A stretch of DNA of 64,000 nt, taken from NCBI GenBank assembly GCA_028278025.1, contig JANQFE010000073.1:25024-89023 (forward strand), read 5' to 3'. The stretch comes from Thermodesulfobacteriota bacterium. Lineage in GTDB: Bacteria > Desulfobacterota > WTBG01 > CAIYCZ01 > CAIRTM01. A program made the translations under genes and the position numbers. The notes under the pieces are model-generated. The model did not search any database. It worked only from the letters and a program-made list of their open reading frames with translations, and was not told the DNA's origin. Positions 54,890 to 64,000 of this stretch are shown in pieces. The first letter of the stretch is position 1; every line of letters starts with the position of its first letter.

Positions 54890-56089
54890 ATGAGAATACT
54901 AATCGTCAATAACGGTTGCAGAATTGGTGGTACCAGTTCACTTGCTATGAACTTAAGTACCTATTTTGCTCAATTCGGACACAAAACAAGATCTTTAATC
55001 ATCGGCCTTCCCCCTGTTGGAGAATTGCTTCCTGAGTTCCGGAAAGCATTTGATCACGTCCATTTAGAACCAAGAAGATTTGAAACAGCTCGAAACTATC
55101 TTAAAAGAATTATTGCCTTAATCCATGACTACAACCCTGATGTTATTATTAATAATATTGTTCATTACATGCAGGCCTGTTATCCATATCTGCCTGACAC
55201 TATGGTTAAACTCAGCGTTATTCACAGTATTTCACCACGAGAAATAACTATTTGCACTGCTCATGATGCTCATGTTGACAGTGTTATCGCTGTTTCAGAA
55301 AATATCAAAAAGGCTGCTCTTCAATTAGGCCGAGCAGGTAAGATAATTGTTCTTCCTGTTGGTATACATATCGAAGACTCTGTCGGAACAGCATCTGCAG
55401 ATAACACTAAAATAAAACTGACTTACCTGGGAAGGCTTACAAAAGATTCTTCAAAAAATTTATTCTCTTTTGAGAAGATTACTGATTACCTTTTAAATGA
55501 AAGAATTCCGTTTGAGCTCCTTTTTATTGGAGACGGAGATGCCAGAAGCTCGCTTGAGGAAAGATTTAATCAAAAAGAATATTTCAAAGACGTTATTTTC
55601 AGCGGTGCTGTTGCCCCGGATAAAGTAAAATTGTTGTTACATGGTCGGGATATTTTTCTGCTTCCATCAACCTTTGAAGGGACTCCGCATGCACTTCTAG
55701 AGGCCATGTCTTTTGGTCTAGTCCCTATTGTCTCCAGGTTGAAAGGATCAACGGATCAGATTATCACTGACTGTAAATCCGGTTTTTTGTGTCAGCTCCC
55801 CATGGAACCTATCGAATACGGTCAATACATAAAAAAACTATCGGAAGACAGGGATGGCTTGAAAAACATGTCCGATGCAGCACGGCGGGCTATGGATAAG
55901 TATTCTATCGAAACGATAGGTAAAGCTTACCTTGATTTAATAGAATCCAGCTTAAAAACAGAGAGAAACCTTACAGCCGGAGTAGAACAAATAAGAAGAA
56001 TAACGGATATTCCCAGGGAGTTATCTCAATATTGGCCAGGTATGGCAAGGCACACTGCAAGTTTATTATTAAGAAAAGTGCGCTATTAG
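54890..56089 (+). CDS. Family 4 glycosyltransferase
   Basis: This 399-residue GT-B enzyme begins MRILIVNNGCRIGGTSSLAM, with the glycine loop for the acceptor side. Its C-terminal half has LTYLGRLTKDSSKNLFSF (about 178-195), FELLFIGDGDARSSLEE and the EX7E site in PSTFEGTPHALLEAMSFG (about 262-279). The likely task is adding a sugar to the repeat unit. It is preceded by a 266-base gap and so may begin a new transcript running to 62083. Confidence 0.88.
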   Translation: MRILIVNNGCRIGGTSSLAMNLSTYFAQFGHKTRSLIIGLPPVGELLPEFRKAFDHVHLEPRRFETARNYLKRIIALIHDYNPDVIINNIVHYMQACYPYLPDTMVKLSVIHSISPREITICTAHDAHVDSVIAVSENIKKAALQLGRAGKIIVLPVGIHIEDSVGTASADNTKIKLTYLGRLTKDSSKNLFSFEKITDYLLNERIPFELLFIGDGDARSSLEERFNQKEYFKDVIFSGAVAPDKVKLLLHGRDIFLLPSTFEGTPHALLEAMSFGLVPIVSRLKGSTDQIITDCKSGFLCQLPMEPIEYGQYIKKLSEDRDGLKNMSDAARRAMDKYSIETIGKAYLDLIESSLKTERNLTAGVEQIRRITDIPRELSQYWPGMARHTASLLLRKVRY

Positions 56090-56216
56090 CCGAAAACATG
56101 TGCAAAAACACCTGGCAACACTTTTAACTCAATCTTCGTTTCAGAGCAAATTCTCATTCAGCAGCAAATTGTATGACCATTGTGCTGCAACTTGTATCGA
56201 ATAAAAAGGTGCCCTA

Positions 56217-57455
56217 ATGGATCGGGTTCAAAGGAACTCAAATGAACGGGTGAAAACATGCGAGGAAAATTTACATGTTGTTTGTGTGTGTTCCGGAATT
56301 GGTTTTCCACATGGATTCGCGCAACCGCGACGAATCCAGATGATAGGCAAAACCGTTCTTCATGAGGGCCTGCAGTTCAGCGTATTGCATATTGGCGGGA
56401 GCCCGACCGCTGCAAACAAAAACAGAATCGGTGTTTATCAGGGTATTGCTTTCGAATATTTACCCGGCATACTTGTCCGCCCAAAAAATTCTTTAAAAAG
56501 AAGCCTGCTCTATCTTTACGGTGCGCTGCTTGCCCTCGTGAAAATCAGGTCACTGCGCAATCACAACCAGCAAGTATGTGCATACACATGGGTTGGGGGA
56601 GGTTTTTTTGGTATAACCTTCAAGATTTTTTTACGCTTAATTAATGTGCCCTCTGTACAGGAAGTAAATGAGTGGTGGCCGGGAAGATTCCAGTGGCTGC
56701 AAAAAACCCTTAACCTGCTTTTTTCAGATGGAACTATAGTAATTTCAAAAAAAATTGAAAAGAGACTTCGGGACCTGTGTGATACCTATTCAATTACCAA
56801 TAAGATTATACGAATACCCGTTTTAACAGACCGGGACGAAGAAACATCCCGTCAAAATATTGAAAAAGTTCGTGCTGAAGTCACCCCGTATCTGTTATGG
56901 TGCGGCAATGTTGACGGGTATCTGCGTGATGTGATATTTATGCTTCGATCTCTTTCAAATGTTCACAAGAATGGCTATAAATGCAGCATGGTTTTTGCTG
57001 GTACAAAATCCGTTAACGCTGAAATGACTGTGAAAGAACATATGGATGAACTAGGCTTACCCAGGGATTGTGTGCAGATGACCGGCTATGTAACAGATGA
57101 AGAACTTGCCGGATTGATACTGCACGCACGTGCTCTGCTGCTTCCCCTATGGAGCGATGACAGATCGCAATGCCGGTTCCCGACAAAGCTCGGAGAATAT
57201 CTTTTAAGCAAAAAACCCGTAATAACCTGTCAAGTCGGCGACTTGTGTGATTTTCTAACCGACGGTCAGTCAGCCTATATCTGTCAACCGGGCAATGAAA
57301 GTGCATTTGCAGAAAAAATCTGCTGCGTGCTATGTGATGCGACAGCAGCAGAGTCTGTTGGAAAGCGTGGCAAAGATCAGGCAGAAAAATGGCTGGATTT
57401 CAGGAATCATACTAGGCCATTATCGCAATTTTTTACAGATATTCTATTGCAGTAA
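56217..57455 (+). CDS. GT-B glycosyltransferase
   Basis: The 412-residue protein has a two-Rossmann layout. The acceptor side shows VCVCSGIGFPHGFAQPRR. The donor side has LLWCGNVDGYLRDVIFMLRSL (about 224-244), then VQMTGYVTDEELAGLILHARALLLP and CRFPTKLGEYLLSKKPVIT, where the usual EGxPxxxLEA is replaced by FPTKLGEYLLS with a single glutamate. This is seen in many family 4 members. An AAGGTG site precedes the ATG. The downstream CapA-like gene starts about 30 bases after its stop codon. Confidence 0.83.
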   Translation: MDRVQRNSNERVKTCEENLHVVCVCSGIGFPHGFAQPRRIQMIGKTVLHEGLQFSVLHIGGSPTAANKNRIGVYQGIAFEYLPGILVRPKNSLKRSLLYLYGALLALVKIRSLRNHNQQVCAYTWVGGGFFGITFKIFLRLINVPSVQEVNEWWPGRFQWLQKTLNLLFSDGTIVISKKIEKRLRDLCDTYSITNKIIRIPVLTDRDEETSRQNIEKVRAEVTPYLLWCGNVDGYLRDVIFMLRSLSNVHKNGYKCSMVFAGTKSVNAEMTVKEHMDELGLPRDCVQMTGYVTDEELAGLILHARALLLPLWSDDRSQCRFPTKLGEYLLSKKPVITCQVGDLCDFLTDGQSAYICQPGNESAFAEKICCVLCDATAAESVGKRGKDQAEKWLDFRNHTRPLSQFFTDILLQ

Positions 57456-57486
57456 AAGCACAGACAAACTGCAGGGGATTGTCCGC

Positions 57487-58620
57487 ATGGTCGAAATACT
57501 TATTGGCGGTGATATTTGTCCGATTAATCGCAATATGCCGTATTTTATTAACGGCGATGCGAAAACCATTTTTAATGATTTGTTACCCGAATTCGAACGC
57601 TCAGATGTGTCAATTGTGAATCTTGAAAGCCCCCTGATTAAGAAGGAGAAACCAATTCTAAAGTCCGGCCGGGCTCTGGGCGTTGCACCTGACTGCATAA
57701 ACGGCATTACGGGTGCCCGCATAACGATAGCGAACCTGGCAAACAATCATATCCTTGATCACGGACCGGACGGTCTCTTGCATACAATTTCCGTGTGCCG
57801 GAAGGCCGGGTTGTCTATAGTCGGTGCCGGAAAACACCTTGAAAGTGCAAAAAAAATTCTGATTCATCCTGTAAAAGACATAAGAATTGGCATTCTTGCT
57901 TGTGCTGAACATGAGTTTTCAATTGCAACAGACAGTTCTCCCGGGGCAAATCCTTTAAGCATAATCGATTTTGTTCGAAGTGTAAAAGACCATAAGGATA
58001 AATTTGATTATTTAATAGTTTTACTTCACGGCGGGAAAGAACATTATGCCTACCCAAGCCCTGAACTGCAGAACACCTGCCGTTTCATGGTTGAGGAAGG
58101 TGCTAATGCAGTAATTTGCCAGCATTCACATTGTCCCGGCGCCTACGAAGAGTATAAGGGTGGTCATATAGTCTATGGACAAGGCAATTTAATTTTTGAC
58201 CCATGGACGACTCCGCCGGAAGCCTGGCACCGGGGCTACCTGGTTAACCTCAGCGTTTCTCGAAACGCAAGCTCTAAAATGCGTATCATTCCATATTATC
58301 AATCAGATGCCTGTATCGGTGCAAGGAAAATGAACAGTGAAGAAGCGACAAAATTTTTTCATAATATCCAGCAGAAATCCGATATGATAAAAGATAGCCG
58401 CTTTGTAAAGCAGCAATGGGAAAAGTTCTGTAATGAAAAGAGGTATACATATTTCAGTATTCTTCGTGGCCATAACCGGCTTTTTCGTTATCTAAACAGG
58501 CTATTTCATTTTTCCGATATATTCTATTCAAAAGAAGCGCGGGTAACATTACAGAATGTTATACGATGTGAAAGCCACCGGGAAGTACTCCAAACAATAT
58601 TGTCGAAAATTAGAAAATAA
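57487..58620 (+). CDS. CapA/PgsA-like metallophosphatase-fold protein
   Basis: The 378-residue protein (start ATG at 57487 with AGGGGATT upstream) has the CapA pattern: GGDICP (7-12), NLESPL (45-50), LANNHILDHG (84-93), LLHGGKEHY and HSHCPGAYEEY with VYGQGNLIFD. These are metal ligands of a calcineurin-like fold. CapA proteins serve in poly-gamma-glutamate capsule assembly, but no CapB/CapC genes are present, so a different role in this locus is likely. The frame continues upstream into the preceding gene without sensible sequence, which is why the later start is used. No signal peptide is seen. Confidence 0.87.
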   Translation: MVEILIGGDICPINRNMPYFINGDAKTIFNDLLPEFERSDVSIVNLESPLIKKEKPILKSGRALGVAPDCINGITGARITIANLANNHILDHGPDGLLHTISVCRKAGLSIVGAGKHLESAKKILIHPVKDIRIGILACAEHEFSIATDSSPGANPLSIIDFVRSVKDHKDKFDYLIVLLHGGKEHYAYPSPELQNTCRFMVEEGANAVICQHSHCPGAYEEYKGGHIVYGQGNLIFDPWTTPPEAWHRGYLVNLSVSRNASSKMRIIPYYQSDACIGARKMNSEEATKFFHNIQQKSDMIKDSRFVKQQWEKFCNEKRYTYFSILRGHNRLFRYLNRLFHFSDIFYSKEARVTLQNVIRCESHREVLQTILSKIRK

Positions 58621-58721
58621 TCTACTACTGTTTTCCGCGTAAACGGTTTTGTATTCATTAGTACCATTTAAGTCATTTTCATGGCCCTAAGAACCATACC
58701 GGCAAGAAAGGAAATTTCAGC

Positions 58722-60287
58722 ATGCGTGAATTAGAATCAAGCCGCCATCTGTTTCAACCCCCATTATACCGGGATGAGAACGGTGGCTGGCATTCCCAAT
58801 TCAGTGATGCACTCACTGCCTGCGGAGATAAGGTTACTATAGACCCGGCCAGCATAGCCTCATTTTTATCTTTTGGCTGGGTCTGCGGAGACCGCACCAT
58901 GCTGCATGAAATAAAACGCCGGCCCTGGCTGTCATCAATCGGTACTGACGGCAATCCGATGTTGGAAAAAATCCCTGAGCACGGCAGGGTATGGCAGCCC
59001 ACCTCAAGGATTGCTGAAAAATTTTTACAGCTCGTATATGAAGAAGCAGTCGAAGTGTGCCGGGGACGAAAGGAAATCTACCTACTGCTTTCCGGGGGAA
59101 TGGATAGCCGCATTGTGGCGGGTGTTGTCGCCAGGTTGTTTCGTGAAGGCAAACTGATCTGCAATCCGGTTGCCGTAACGTGGGGTTTAGCGGACTCGAG
59201 GGATGCACACTACGGTCGCACGATTGCAAAGCTGCTTGGGTTTGAATGGCATCATATCGATTTGTCGCCGAAAAACATTCCTGACAACATAAAGGCAGCT
59301 GCATATGATCTCGGTTGCATGCATACCCCTGAATGTATGCATTCTACCCTGTGGTTCAAATCCTTACCAAAAGATGCATTGGTGCTGGCAGGCAGCTATG
59401 GCGATTCAATCGGCAGGGCTGAATTTGCCGGCAAACATTTATTAGAACTTGATCATTTTACTATTTCAAATAAATTCGGGCTATTAAAGCCCGGGGTGTT
59501 TGGATACAGCTTTGAACAATTAAGTGGCGAATTCAAGACCCTGCATAATAGGGCGCCCGGCTATCCAAAACATGCTCTATGCGAGCATGAAATGCAGGGA
59601 TTTCGCATGCGCGGCGGACTGGGGCATGCTATGACAATTATTAATAGATTTTGTTATGTTTACCAAATGTATACAGCCCCGGATGTCTATGAATATATGT
59701 GGTCCATACATCCTTCTTTGAGAAATGATGACATATATGCAACTGTTTTGGAAAATATCAATGAAAAACTGGCTCGAATGCCCTGGGCACGTACCAACCG
59801 AGCCCTGCAGGGCCCAACAGAAGGTGCACTCCCGGAACTGCGCATGCATTATCATGAATATACTAAATGGTCAAGCGGGCCTCTCTATGATGAGCTAAGT
59901 CAGTATATTCGGCCTGACTGGTATGAAGCTACCGGGGTGTTTGATGCAGAAAAAATTAGACAGCTCAGCAAACAGGTGCACTACTCTCAGGCACGTGTTG
60001 GAAGACTCAACGAGGTATGGCTGTGGCTGGCGGCTTTTCGCAGATTCATAGAACACCTAGAAAAAGCAGGGAAAAGCATCGCATATGGTATCAATCACAA
60101 AGACTTGCCGCATCGGGGTATCTGGCAAGTCCCAAAAAAAATAAAAAAAAATGTTATACTGTTGCCGAGTAAATTGTCTGTGCTTAATATACTTTTAAGG
60201 CGCCTGCGTGATCTGTATCGAAAAATAAACAAATATTTTCTTATGCGTCGTGCAATTCGGGAATTTCCGCCCGATAACATTGACTGA
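58722..60287 (+). CDS. Asparagine-synthase-like ATP pyrophosphatase lacking the glutaminase nucleophile
   Basis: The 521-residue protein has the P-loop of AsnB-type synthetases, LLLSGGMDS (121-129), with LGFEWHHIDLSP and VLAGSYGDSIGR after it. The N-terminal glutaminase domain normally begins with Met-Cys. Here the protein begins MRELESSRH, and only the linker part (ASIASFLSFGWVCGDRTML, about 43-61) is recognisable, so glutamine hydrolysis is not expected. It may amidate or adenylate a carboxyl group, for example a uronic acid, with free ammonia or another amine. It lies between the CapA-like and acetyltransferase genes. Confidence 0.82.
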   Translation: MRELESSRHLFQPPLYRDENGGWHSQFSDALTACGDKVTIDPASIASFLSFGWVCGDRTMLHEIKRRPWLSSIGTDGNPMLEKIPEHGRVWQPTSRIAEKFLQLVYEEAVEVCRGRKEIYLLLSGGMDSRIVAGVVARLFREGKLICNPVAVTWGLADSRDAHYGRTIAKLLGFEWHHIDLSPKNIPDNIKAAAYDLGCMHTPECMHSTLWFKSLPKDALVLAGSYGDSIGRAEFAGKHLLELDHFTISNKFGLLKPGVFGYSFEQLSGEFKTLHNRAPGYPKHALCEHEMQGFRMRGGLGHAMTIINRFCYVYQMYTAPDVYEYMWSIHPSLRNDDIYATVLENINEKLARMPWARTNRALQGPTEGALPELRMHYHEYTKWSSGPLYDELSQYIRPDWYEATGVFDAEKIRQLSKQVHYSQARVGRLNEVWLWLAAFRRFIEHLEKAGKSIAYGINHKDLPHRGIWQVPKKIKKNVILLPSKLSVLNILLRRLRDLYRKINKYFLMRRAIREFPPDNID

Positions 60288-60304
60288 ACAACTGGGCAGA
60301 AAAA

Positions 60305-60901
60305 GTGAAAAAGATAAACAGAGACAGCATCCCTTATTTAACAGACAGGGCTATTGAGGAGGGTATAACGTTTTTCACCACACTCATATCGCGAACCATA
60401 GCGCGTTGGAGGGGTTTAACTTTAGGAGAAGGCTGTAAATTCTACGGTATGGCCTTTTTTAGACGTGTACCTATGAGCACTATAAGAATTGGCCAAAACT
60501 GCAGATTTCGTTCAGCCTATTGGGCTAATTTCATCGGACTAAATCGCCGCTGCATGATATCCACGCTTAATAACGGCGCCATAATAAAGATTGGGGATAG
60601 ATGCGGTTTTAGCGGCACTGTTATCGCAGCAGAAAAAAAAATCTTGCTGGGAAACAGAATACGGTGCGGCGCAAACACAACGATCACTGATACTGACTGG
60701 CATACTGACGATCCCAGAACAGGCGATCCGGCTTCTGTAATAATTGAAGATGATGTCTGGCTGGGAATGAATGTTACTATCCTGAAGGGGGTAACAATCG
60801 GCAAAGGATCCCTTGTAGCAGCAAACAGCCTGGTAACCAAATCCATTCCTGCAGGTGTAATGGCTGCAGGCCAACCGGCAAAAATAATTCGTAAAATCTA
60901 G
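60305..60901 (+). CDS. Hexapeptide-repeat acyltransferase
   Basis: This 198-residue left-handed beta-helix O-acetyltransferase has hexapeptide repeats from about residue 60 (IRIGQNCRFRS, ALIKIGDRCGFSG-like text, RIRCGANTTITD). The conserved active-site histidine lies in TDTDWHTDD (about 136). The C-terminal part VIIEDDVWLGMNVTILKGVTIGKGSLVAANS then AAGQPAKIIRKI is typical of the WcaF/CatB group. It starts with GTG 18 bases after the asparagine-synthase-like gene, suggesting a coupled step in sugar modification. Acetyl-CoA is the expected donor. Confidence 0.9.
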   Translation: MKKINRDSIPYLTDRAIEEGITFFTTLISRTIARWRGLTLGEGCKFYGMAFFRRVPMSTIRIGQNCRFRSAYWANFIGLNRRCMISTLNNGAIIKIGDRCGFSGTVIAAEKKILLGNRIRCGANTTITDTDWHTDDPRTGDPASVIIEDDVWLGMNVTILKGVTIGKGSLVAANSLVTKSIPAGVMAAGQPAKIIRKI

Positions 60902-60916
60902 CTGCAAACCTTCATC

Positions 60917-62083
60917 ATGACTACTAGCGAAAAGCATAGTTTATCAGTTTTAATGGTCGCTGATTGTCTGGCCGCAAGCAAAATAATGAAGGGGTCACCA
61001 ACACATATAGTAAAAACTTACCGAGCGATGCAAGACCAGGGTATCACTATTAACTTGATGCAGGTCGATGCGAGGCATACTCCTGTAATTAAAGATGTCA
61101 GGTACTCCTGTAATATTCTTGATGCGTTCTGGAAAATACCGCAAGTGCTGCGTAGCGTACGTCCCGATGTCCTTCATTGTCATGAACATAAGGCAGCCCT
61201 TTTACTGCTTCCATTTGCCAAAACAATGGACATTCCCATTGTTTGTGAAAACCATGGTTTATATAGCATATCACAATTTGGAGTCCGGGGGGGTAAGCCT
61301 TTTCTATCATTATTATCAGGATTATGTGAAATGTTTGTTTATCGCCATGTAAATCATATCATAGCACAGGCTGAAACAATGAAGTTACGCATTATGCGTG
61401 ATGCAGGTGTTGAAGGTAACTGCATATCGGTTATTTATCCGGGAGTAAAAACGGAAGAGTTTTCCAATTTCAAAAATGGCGCTATTCCAGTACCTGGAGT
61501 TGCCCCAGCGGATAAAGTAATCATGTATATCGGTTCAACTGCGCCGTATCAGGGCCTTGATTTGCTTGCTCAGGTTCAAAAGCATTTCCAGGCCCTTGGC
61601 GGTACGGCTAAATTTGTTTTAATTCTCAGTGTTGGAACAGCCACAGAAACTATTAAAAAATTTCATTTTGATGAAGCTGCAACAATCGCTTTTGCACCAC
61701 AAAGCAATGCAGTTATACCAGCATATGCGCAAAAAGCAGATATACTCATCCACGCTCGTCCGGACATGCCGGATAATATAAATGTGCAGAGCAAGCTGGG
61801 GCTCTATCTGGCAGCAGGAAAGCCTATAGTTACAACAAATATAGGCGATTACCCGCACATTCTTGGTCAGTATGAAGGTTGCATGATGTGCTCACCTGAC
61901 GCCTCAACAATGGCTTCAATACTTTTAAAAGCGCTTAATGACTCAAAGATTCCCAAAGCTGCAGCAACTCAGGGGCCCCTGCTTGCACAAAAATATTTTG
62001 ATGCGAAAAAAAATATTAAAAAAATTATTGATATTTACGAGAATATGCTGAAATCCAGAAGGAAGGTCCCTGCAGGAGCTTAA
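60917..62083 (+). CDS. Family 4 glycosyltransferase
   Basis: The 388-residue GT-B protein starts SVLMVADCLAASKIMKGSPTHI (about 10-31), an acceptor loop. It continues to PDVLHCHEHKAALLLL and the donor domain with VIMYIGSTAPYQGLDLLA (about 192-209) and NVQSKLGLYLAAGKPIVTT (about 289-307). That site has only a weak form of EX7E, as in several family 4 branches. It lies 16 bases after the acetyltransferase and is the last gene of the plus-strand run before the second insertion sequence. Confidence 0.86.
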   Translation: MTTSEKHSLSVLMVADCLAASKIMKGSPTHIVKTYRAMQDQGITINLMQVDARHTPVIKDVRYSCNILDAFWKIPQVLRSVRPDVLHCHEHKAALLLLPFAKTMDIPIVCENHGLYSISQFGVRGGKPFLSLLSGLCEMFVYRHVNHIIAQAETMKLRIMRDAGVEGNCISVIYPGVKTEEFSNFKNGAIPVPGVAPADKVIMYIGSTAPYQGLDLLAQVQKHFQALGGTAKFVLILSVGTATETIKKFHFDEAATIAFAPQSNAVIPAYAQKADILIHARPDMPDNINVQSKLGLYLAAGKPIVTTNIGDYPHILGQYEGCMMCSPDASTMASILLKALNDSKIPKAAATQGPLLAQKYFDAKKNIKKIIDIYENMLKSRRKVPAGA

Positions 62084-62141
62084 TATTGCTTTGCTTATGG
62101 TAAAACCCAGGGGAAAACATGCTTGCAGAATAGCATTTAAT

Positions 62142-64000
62142 TAGGGCCTGTCCCAATTCCGGCAAATTCTGTTTTTAGCGGGCCGGCAGGCCATTTTTGA
62201 TATATGCCCAACAGTTCGTTCTGCGCCAGAATTGAGCAATTTTTTTACTGTCGGCCCTAAAACCCCTATTCCAGACGCAGCTACCCTGAGCGTTTTTTTT
62301 GTTCCATCGTCTTTGCTCAGCGCTATGCTGCTTGCAAATGATTTTGCTTCTCTGCCCGTGGCAGCCGGGCAAGCACCCACAGATTGTGCGACAGCACCGC
62401 CCAGGCTACACTCATCTGCCGTGAAGCAAACCCCTTGCTCTTTAGTGGATTGCCTAAGAACCGGTTTTTCAGTATACCGATGCGTCCCTCGGTCTGGCCC
62501 CGCCGTTTTTGATTCTCAGTAAAAGAGGCCTGTTGCATTGTCTCCTGCAGTTGCCTTACCGATCTGGGACAGATGTTGTTTTCAATACCCTGTTTCTTCA
62601 GATAGCGGCGGTTGGCCGCACTGTCAAATCCTCGGTCCCCTGTCACCGACTCCGGACGGCAATGGTAGTCTGTATCCATCCGTTCAAGACTTTGCTTAAG
62701 CAGTTGGCTGTCTGAGGGGGCCTTCTCTCGGTACAACTGCCAATCCACTATGATGCCCTCAGCCTGCTCACCCAAAAGAAGTGTGTTGCCGAACTCAGCT
62801 TCCGCTTCGGCCTTGCCCCGTACGATTACGTGTATATCCTTTTCATAAAAGCTCAAAATCTTAGCTCGGTTCGGCACCTGCCGCTCACCTATAATCCGTT
62901 CATGGGCCTGATAAACAGCCCTGGGTAATTGCTCCAGAACCGACTCGATCCGGCCAATGATCTGGGCCGCCTCATTCCCGGTGAATCGGGTTTCCTCACG
63001 ACGGTTACGCAAAAGTTCTCGGTGAACAGCGGCATGTCGGGCCACCTTGACCATCAGCTTCTTCATTAACCGCAACACCTTCTTGCGGATTCGCTTACCG
63101 GCTTTTTGCCGACGGGTAGCAGTCATTTCAATGCATAACTGGTTCATCTGCCCAATAAAAACCTGCGGATCCTGCATTCGATTTAATAGCCCTTCACCTC
63201 GGATGAGCCGGACCGCCTTCATCAGTGTACGTGTGGCATCCCGCAAAAGCACCCAATCTACCGGAAAGTGGATGTTGGCTTTCAGGCACGTCGTGTCCAG
63301 AAAATACTGCTCCAGACTGACTGCCTGGCCAAGATCCAGGGCCTGCCTGCACTCTTGACGTTCCGGTACTTGGGCGGCCTGCAGGGTCACGAAAGGTGAT
63401 GATCTCCCGCAAAAAACCTTCTTCAAAAAGGGCCTCATCCCTTTGCAATTTGCTTTTCGACGGCACTTTTATTTCCTGCAGCCGGTCGATTAAACAAAAA
63501 TGCTGCAAAACCGCACTGTCGGCCAGTCGACAGCTGAACTCACGGTACGCATCCCCAGTTAAATGCCGCGCGATTCCGCACCGCACAACCTGTCGCGCTC
63601 GCTGCTGTATGCGGATTTTCTCCTTATTGGTAAGTCTTTTTGATTGCTTGCCCTCGGCCTGCCGGTTCAGATCATATTGTTGCTGACTTACCCGCACGGC
63701 TTCGGCCATCACCAACCTGTCAATTTTTGACAGCCTGATCAGTTCTGTTATCCGCTCAAGCGTTTTACGGAATATTTTATAATCTGCATTGCCCGTGACA
63801 ATTGGTAATGCTTGACGAAATTCCTCCTGATATGCTACGATTTCTCCCATAAGGCATGGCTCCTATAATCTGTTTTTTTAAGCGGAAAACAATTATAGCA
63901 TGCCTTATTTTGTTTTTGCCTTGAATTCTGTCCCTTTATTTTCTCTCTGGCTGCTTTTTTCACTGTAAACAGAGGACTTGCGGCTACGGGACAGGCTCTA
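62142..64000 (-). mobile_element. Insertion sequence, ISNCY-like, ending at the window edge
   Basis: The terminal inverted repeats are TAGGGCCTGTCCC at 62142-62154 and, at 63988-64000, the complement of TAGAGCCTGTCCC. The element of about 1,859 bases encodes one transposase on the minus strand, in two frames. The right terminus coincides with the last base of the window, so the target duplication cannot be examined. Confidence 0.82.
62323..63850 (-). pseudogene. Frameshifted ISNCY-like transposase
   Basis: Two overlapping frames give one transposase. The first (63850 to about 63395) has an N-terminal helical DNA-binding part. The second (about 63393 to 62323) carries the DDE core: LDTTCLKANIHFPVDW with the first aspartate, IIVDWQLYREKA, TGDRGFDSAANRRYLKKQG with the second, and GQTEGRIGILKNRFL with the glutamate. 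Homology passes from the first frame (FEEGFLREIIT) to the second (FVTLQAAQVPE) at about 63393-63397, in ACCTTTCG, where one base too many would explain the change. A programmed frameshift is possible but no strong slippery heptamer with a following structure is evident. Confidence 0.78.

Noticed and set aside
63194..63850. Programmed frameshift producing a fused transposase
   Set aside because: No convincing slippery site with downstream structure was seen. A simple one-base indel explains the frame change equally well.

Overview
The window looks like chromosomal DNA of a Gram-negative, diderm bacterium, most like the Desulfobacterota (former Deltaproteobacteria). It carries a complete Tol-Pal set, lipoprotein signal peptides, UDP-sugar and undecaprenyl-phosphate type glycan enzymes, and a lysine/arginine cluster whose order (argB-argD-argF-argG-argH-FN3 lipoprotein-lysA-dapF, with xerC-hslV-hslU just upstream) I recall from Geobacter-like genomes. 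The phylum is an inference from gene order; there is no rRNA marker here.

Left part (1 to about 27,400), housekeeping. A cut-off nucleotidyltransferase gene (1-236) is followed by a long minus-strand run read from right to left: xerC, hslV, hslU, argB, argD, argF, argG, argH, an FN3 lipoprotein, lysA, dapF and a parvulin-type prolyl isomerase. From 15,355 the plus strand carries coaD, an aspartate aminotransferase, tolQ-tolR-tolA-tolB-pal-cpoB and a DegT aminotransferase. Then come queF, a CBS/ACT-like protein (minus) and an unusual amidase lipoprotein (plus).

Right part (about 26,500 to 62,083), a large surface-polysaccharide locus. It has a GT2, a membrane nucleotide-sugar 4,6-dehydratase behind a good sigma70-type promoter, a minus-strand trio ATP-grasp/HAD/DegT, a stand-alone murB, an O-antigen ligase/polymerase-like membrane protein and an NTP_transf_5-like protein. 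After an IS5-like insertion (36,810-38,288) follow a WecA/MraY-type initiating transferase with a PilZ-like C-terminus, a 1,250-residue secreted lyase/propeller protein, GT4 enzymes, a fused dehydrogenase/Gfo-Idh protein, a heparinase II/III, WecG/TagA, an acyltransferase, an MBOAT-SGNH acetylation pair, a VanZ-carbohydrate-binding-like fusion, a CapA-like protein, an asparagine-synthase-like protein and a hexapeptide acetyltransferase. Together they suggest lipid-linked assembly of an acylated, probably uronic-acid-containing polymer with periplasmic trimming. No flippase, co-polymerase or outer-membrane exporter is seen, so the locus probably continues outside. A second insertion sequence (62,142-64,000) ends exactly at the window edge.

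The most unusual pattern is a family of degenerate 7-bp-period repeat arrays that abut or overlap the stop codons of minus-strand genes (prsA-like, dapF, argB, hslV) or lie just downstream of others (argH, ATP-grasp), with one apparent copy inside a coding sequence. Other points of note are the transferase-PilZ fusion, a degenerate second amidase domain, the giant lyase/propeller protein and two damaged transposases.
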